Below are positions 59,516-64,000 of a stretch of 64,000 nucleotides of DNA, piece after piece (the first letter of the stretch is position 1; each line of letters starts with the position of its first letter). The position numbers were made by a program, and so were the translations under genes. The DNA comes from Anoplopoma fimbria (taxonomy: Eukaryota > Chordata > Actinopteri > Perciformes > Anoplopomatidae), in assembly GCF_027596085.1 (NCBI RefSeq), contig NC_072467.1, positions 14,811,976 through 14,875,975 on the forward strand, written 5' to 3'. The notes under the pieces are model-generated. The model saw only the letters and a program-made list of their open reading frames with translations. It was not told where the DNA came from and ran no database searches.

Positions 59516-61000
59516 CCGGAAGCCAGGACGGTATCTATGCAAACTACAGACAGAGGGCATTTCAGCTGCCACTGTGACTTATTATAAATGTGTATGGGGC
59601 TTTATGTGTTATTTAGTGGATATGGTCGCGCTCTCTGATACTAAGTGCATCTTAAAGACGCAGAGAAAGCTGCGCCATCTTAAACGCGCTCCATCGACAT
59701 GTATGTTTGACAGGTGTTTGTCAAACTGCGGTAGGACCCCTTCTTGTCTGTTAAGGTGTTCCAGGAGGGCCCGTGGACTACTATGACTTATTGCATCAAC
59801 TTCAAACAATCCAAGCTCTAAATTAAACAACTTGTGTTTTACTCTTATCTGTTATCATCACTTGAAAAGTACTCGGAACCTCAACCTCAACTTGAACCTT
59901 CAAAACCTTAATCAAGTTAAAGTGTAAAAGTTAGGTCAGCATTCTGTGCTTAAAGTATCATGAGTAAAAGTATGTTTTATCATGGATGGATTATGAACGG
60001 GACCTACGGAGCACAGAGAAAGGCAGAGAAAGAAAAGTATCCCCAGTTTCCTCTGATACAAGCTTCTGGCTTATGAACTACTGGATCATTTGCAAGGCAA
60101 AACAAGATGGGTATAACTGATCTAGAATCAGATGACAAAACCACTCTTGTAAAAAGGTTGAGAAAAGTTTTGAAAAAGATCATATAAGGAAAGAAATCAA
60201 GTCCCCAGAACAGCAACATGGACATAAAGTGAAATACAGGAAATGGTTGAGAAAAGTGATGTAATAAAAATGTGACAACAAATAAATTGCAAAAAATATA
60301 TACACAATGTCATGCATGACCCCTGTGCATTGGTCTTCCAATGTCTGTTTTACAGCTTACAATATATTTCTGCTGTGATATTGTTAGCCAATAACAATAA
60401 GCTAGTCATAGATATGGCATATGCCTCCTGCATTAAGCACTCTGATATAAACCTGTCCGTACAATACAGGCAGTTGTTATACAACAGCTTTCATCCAGTT
60501 GGGTATGGGATAAGTGCAATGAAGAGCATATCATGAAGTGATCCCAAGCTCCAAATATATTCACATTTCTGGGAATAAAATAATAAAATCATTTCCATAC
60601 ACAAATATAGAGACAAGCATAAACATTCTTTATGAGTCACGTTCACCCTGCCGTGAAGATTATGTAAGAGATTTGCATGTGCAGCTCGCCTCAGTAAATT
60701 TGCATGATAGCAGACCAGAGAGGAGAAGGGGGGGGTGAATACAGGGCTGCCTGTCTCTAAGAAGGTGTTTGAAATGGTACAATTAGTGGTGTCAAAGTGG
60801 AGATCTGCTCGTTTATCGTGATGCTAACACTTTACAGCAGGTCTGATAAAGTGAGACATGACCAAATTATGACACACTCACAGTTCACTGAGCTGAGAAA
60901 CACAAGTGAAAGTAGTTCCACCCTACGGGCCCCCTCTCACTTTAATACAAGCAACACTGCAATAATGTATATGAGTGTGTGATGATATTATTTTGCCTTT
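59513..61000. other. Intergenic stretch upstream of plcg2
   Basis: No gene recognised. Short frames at 59574, 60312, 60538 and 60797 on plus and 59609 and 60004 on minus have no likeness to proteins. Confidence 0.45.
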
Positions 61001-61002
61001 TT

Positions 61003-61640
61003 TACTCATAATGATAACTCTTATGATGCGTTTACGTTCATTATGATGAATTTATTTCATTATGATGAATTTAAGTTTATTATGGTGCCTCTATGTGTCA
61101 TTATGATGAGATTGAGATTGAGATTGTGATACGTTTAAGTCATTATAATGTATTTACGTCATTATGATGCGTTTGCTTTGTTAATGATGAGCGTTAATAC
61201 ATAGTGATGCATTTACGTTCATTATGGTGGGTTTATTTCACTATGATGTGTTTATGGTCAATATGACACGTTTTGGTACATTATGATGCGTTTACATTGA
61301 TTCTGATGGGTTTATGTTTGTTATGATGCTTATACATTCATCATGATGCATTTAGTGTCATTATGACATTACGATTTATTAGGATGCCTTTACGCCATTA
61401 TGATGCATTTTTTCATATTATTATTTTGCTTTCATTGTGATGGGTTTATGTCTATAACAATGCATTTCTGTTTATTATGACTCAATCACATTCATTACAA
61501 TGTGTTTGGTACTTTATAAGTTTAAGTCAATATTATGCGTTTACATTGATAATGTGTTTAAGTCATTATGATGTGATTGCGTTCATCATAAAGCTTTTAG
61601 GTACATTATGATGCATTTAAGTCATTATGAAAAGTTTATG
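61003..61640 (+). repeat. Degenerate tandem array of TTATGATGCGTTTACG-type units
   Basis: About thirty units of roughly 18-22 bp, each a variant of TCATTATGATGCGTTTACGT, fill this stretch. The units are strongly diverged from each other, so the array is old. Confidence 0.8.
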
Positions 61641-62820
61641 TTCATTCGTCTTGATCATTTTTGGGGAGTGTCTTAAAAGGTAGGCCTGAAGGGACGGGCT
61701 GTCGGTGTACTGACTTGGCCACTTTCTCCTTACATTTAGCCATCTCTGGAGCTAATGCTGCTAGCTTCTGTCAATAGAAAAGGAGTTGGCATTACTGGGC
61801 TGGGTTTTTACGTTCAATAATCTTTGTAATCTAGCGTACACTCGTTGGTTTCTCAACATTACTGACCAAAGCTTTAAAAGATTAAGACTTTGCTTGTTCA
61901 TTTCTTTCTCTACCACACACCTGATGATTTGGATGCAGTTCCTTACTCTCAGTTCTACCTGATACAATAAGACAATAAAATGCACAGTTTCACATCTTGC
62001 ACAATACAGGTCTATTCATAATGTTTCATTTTACAGAAATTTGTATTTAGAATGTTGAACCTTTTGCTTCATGTTATAGATTTGCTCCAGACACAAAAAA
62101 CAACATATTCAAATACATAGTAAACCTCATAATAAAATATCTTGTCATTAGTCACATGTTCACATATACTTATAATGGCTCCTGTGAACCAGCTAGATAG
62201 AGACTGAATAACAGGCCAGTGTCGGATTTTGTCTCTTAAACCTAAAGGTTGTTTAATACTGCAGCAATAAATTAATCTGTCACATAGCAATTCACAATTT
62301 AACTTCTCTTAAAATGGGCTTAGGGAGATCTTTACCTTCTTTAAACCCAGATCTTCAGGATAATTCCATGTAATATTTTACTGTTAAATACAACTTTGAA
62401 TGGTGTAATTTACAGGTATTTTGTGCTCACTTTCCTAAACTTAATATTTCAGTAAGTGGTTTGAATCGATTTTCCTGTGGTATCTCTTGAATATTCTTTA
62501 AAATAAAGTTTGCTTCTATCTATTTAACACCAGTGGAGTTTGGAGGAAATAAGAGTCAACACACCCATGACACATTGGTCTCTTTCACACTGACGACGGA
62601 AGCTGGCTTTTAGCACACTGGTAGCTTTTGTTACAACTTAGCAGTTGTGTGTGAAGAGGTTAATTGGACTTTACATAACAATTATAAGCTGACTTCAGAC
62701 CTAGTTCAAATTTCAGGTTTATGTTGTGATGACCTCTGACATCTTCCATAGCCAACGCCACCTTTTACAGACGATCGGTGTAAACATGAGAGTGACTTTA
62801 GTGTTGTGTGTAATTACATA
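61641..62820. other. Intergenic stretch
   Basis: AT-rich, no coding exon or named repeat seen. Minus-strand frames at 61761 and 62069 are not protein-like. Confidence 0.45.
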
Positions 62821-63519
62821 CAGAAGCCCTGTGAGGCAAGTGAGAAGAAAAAATTCCGGGTATCCATTTTTTTAACTTAACTGTTTTCTCTCTTTGTTTA
62901 TGTCTTTAGAACAGGTGAAAAAAAACATGTTGTCTGGGATTTTATTCTTTTTGCCGAAACAATTTTTTTTTTGCAGGATCTTTTTATAGTTTTTCCATCT
63001 GGCAAAAACAGGTTTCAGCAGGTTACTTTTTTTCTTTCTTTAAATATCAGGATCATTTTTGCTTGTTGTATTGCTCCTTTTGACCACAGGAGGCTGTGAT
63101 GCACCACTATCCCATTTTCCTATTAACACTCAATGCATTTTGTGTTTTCTTCCAGGTGAGTTTTAATTTCTCAATGCATTGTAAACACAATTATATTGCC
63201 TCTTAGCAAGTTATGTTAATTAAAACTCACCTGAAAGAAAACATGAATGATTTAAGTGCCATTTAGATCATGGGGTAGTGGTGCATCTCAGCCTCTTGTG
63301 GCCAAAATGAGTAATACTACAACAAACACTTTTAATAGTACTTTAAATAATACGATAAAAATGATCCTGACAACAATGAAAGAAATCATATGCCCAAATT
63401 GTTATTGCGGAAAAAAAAGAAGTAAATTAGAAAACTTTTTAAAAGTTATAAACAGGGGGGAAATCAATTTAGATCAGTCTACCAGATATTTTCCCTCACT
63501 TGCCTCTCAGGGCTTCCGT
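62821..63519. mobile_element. Long imperfect foldback element
   Basis: The two halves are imperfect inverted repeats about 340 bp long with a central spacer at about 63170-63217. Matching pairs include AGAAGCCCTGTGAGGCAAGT with the reverse complement at 63496-63518, TCAGGATCATTTTT at 63047 with AAAAATGATCCTGA at 63357, TGATGCACCACTA with TAGTGGTGCATCT, and CAGGTGAGTTTTAAT with ATTAAAACTCACCTG. There is no transposase. It looks like a foldback MITE. Confidence 0.8.
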
Positions 63520-63726
63520 AATCAAAAACAGCAGAATTGTGTGTGTAAAAGGGTCCAAGCAAAATGAAAGGCAGGGAAAGAGAAATCTCATATCACTATA
63601 TCGTATACAGAAGACATGTTTTAGGCATAACTGCTATCCAGATATGTCAGATGATAAAATCCCAACCAGGTGGACTGGGAGCCTCACTAAATTAAGACTG
63701 TTTTTGGTTAATCTCTCCGTTGCCCC

Positions 63727-63855
63727 TCATTGCTCCTGGTCTTCCTCCGGCTCCCTGAGTCCCTGACTGTGTAGAGTCTTCCCTGTCATCTCCATCATGG
63801 CCTGGACCTCTGGATCCGCATCCAGGATGCTCTTTTTGCCCTTCCCCTCCTCACC
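63727..63855 (-). CDS. Terminal coding exon of an unidentified gene (partial)
   Basis: After a TGTGTTTCAG acceptor the minus strand is open for 42 codons and ends with TGA at 63727-63729. The peptide contains GKGKKSILDADPEVQAMME and ends REPEEDQEQ, a charged tail. The reading frame, codon use and acceptor look real, and the next intron (above 63855) begins with an unrelated sequence. The rest of the gene lies beyond the window's right end. I do not recognise the family. If it is the plcg2 neighbour, transcription is in the same direction as plcg2. Phase at the acceptor is assumed to be 0. Confidence 0.55.
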   Translation of the reverse strand, partial: GEEGKGKKSILDADPEVQAMMEMTGKTLHSQGLREPEEDQEQ

Positions 63856-64000
63856 CTGAAACACACGACAAACAGAAATAGCACAGGTAAATTTTTTCAT
63901 ATTCTCAAAGGAAACAGCTGGAATGTAAATGAGGTTCTCCATTTGTGGTGCAGACAATTACACGCCTGATGTGCATGTTCACCTCTGCTTGAATAAAAAA

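Noticed and set aside
63256..63567. 103-codon plus-strand frame
   Set aside because: It reads through the right arm of the foldback element.

Overview
This window is animal nuclear DNA, most likely from a percomorph (spiny-rayed) teleost fish. Genes are split into short exons with consensus GT/AG sites, introns are rich in (TG)n, (TA)n and (GACA)n microsatellites, and many stretches resemble dispersed repeats typical of fish genomes, including tRNA-derived SINEs and short hAT-like elements. I see no bacterial, viral or organellar segment. Most long open frames in the window are spurious, and gene models were built by joining exons through splice sites and reading phase.

Layout from left to right. 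1-6142: no coding gene; a degenerate repeat, a candidate MITE and possibly a long 3' UTR. 6143-9231 (minus): a two-exon gene for a 345-residue mucin-like single-pass membrane protein resembling C11orf24, with a candidate 5' non-coding exon near 12480. 14727-17740 (plus): the two-exon nuclear gene for cytochrome c oxidase subunit 8 (67 residues). 18000-24325: no coding gene; perhaps the long 3' UTR of the next gene. 24326-26628 (minus): tmem170a, three coding exons, 138 residues. 29615-53211 (minus): plcg2, phospholipase C gamma 2, reconstructed in full as 32 coding exons and 1245 codons, with a candidate first non-coding exon at about 59258. 63727-63855 (minus): the last coding exon of a gene that I do not recognise and that continues beyond the window.

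The genes do not form a functional unit; they are ordinary vertebrate neighbours. From memory, C11orf24 and COX8A lie on human chromosome 11q13, while TMEM170A and PLCG2 lie on 16q23, so the window joins two human synteny blocks. cox8 and tmem170a are transcribed towards each other, and tmem170a and plcg2 lie in the same direction.

The most striking signal is a nearly perfect inverted copy (55845-56207) of plcg2 coding exon 2 and its intronic flanks (50857-51232). It lies in the 5' intron on the opposite strand and carries a 13-bp deletion. In the plcg2 pre-mRNA it could pair with exon 2 across coding exon 1. Directly beside it is an 18/36-bp minisatellite, of which a short related stretch occurs inverted in another plcg2 intron. 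Other items of note are a 0.7-kb foldback element at 62821-63519, two perfect short hairpins, and a pair of related dispersed repeats.
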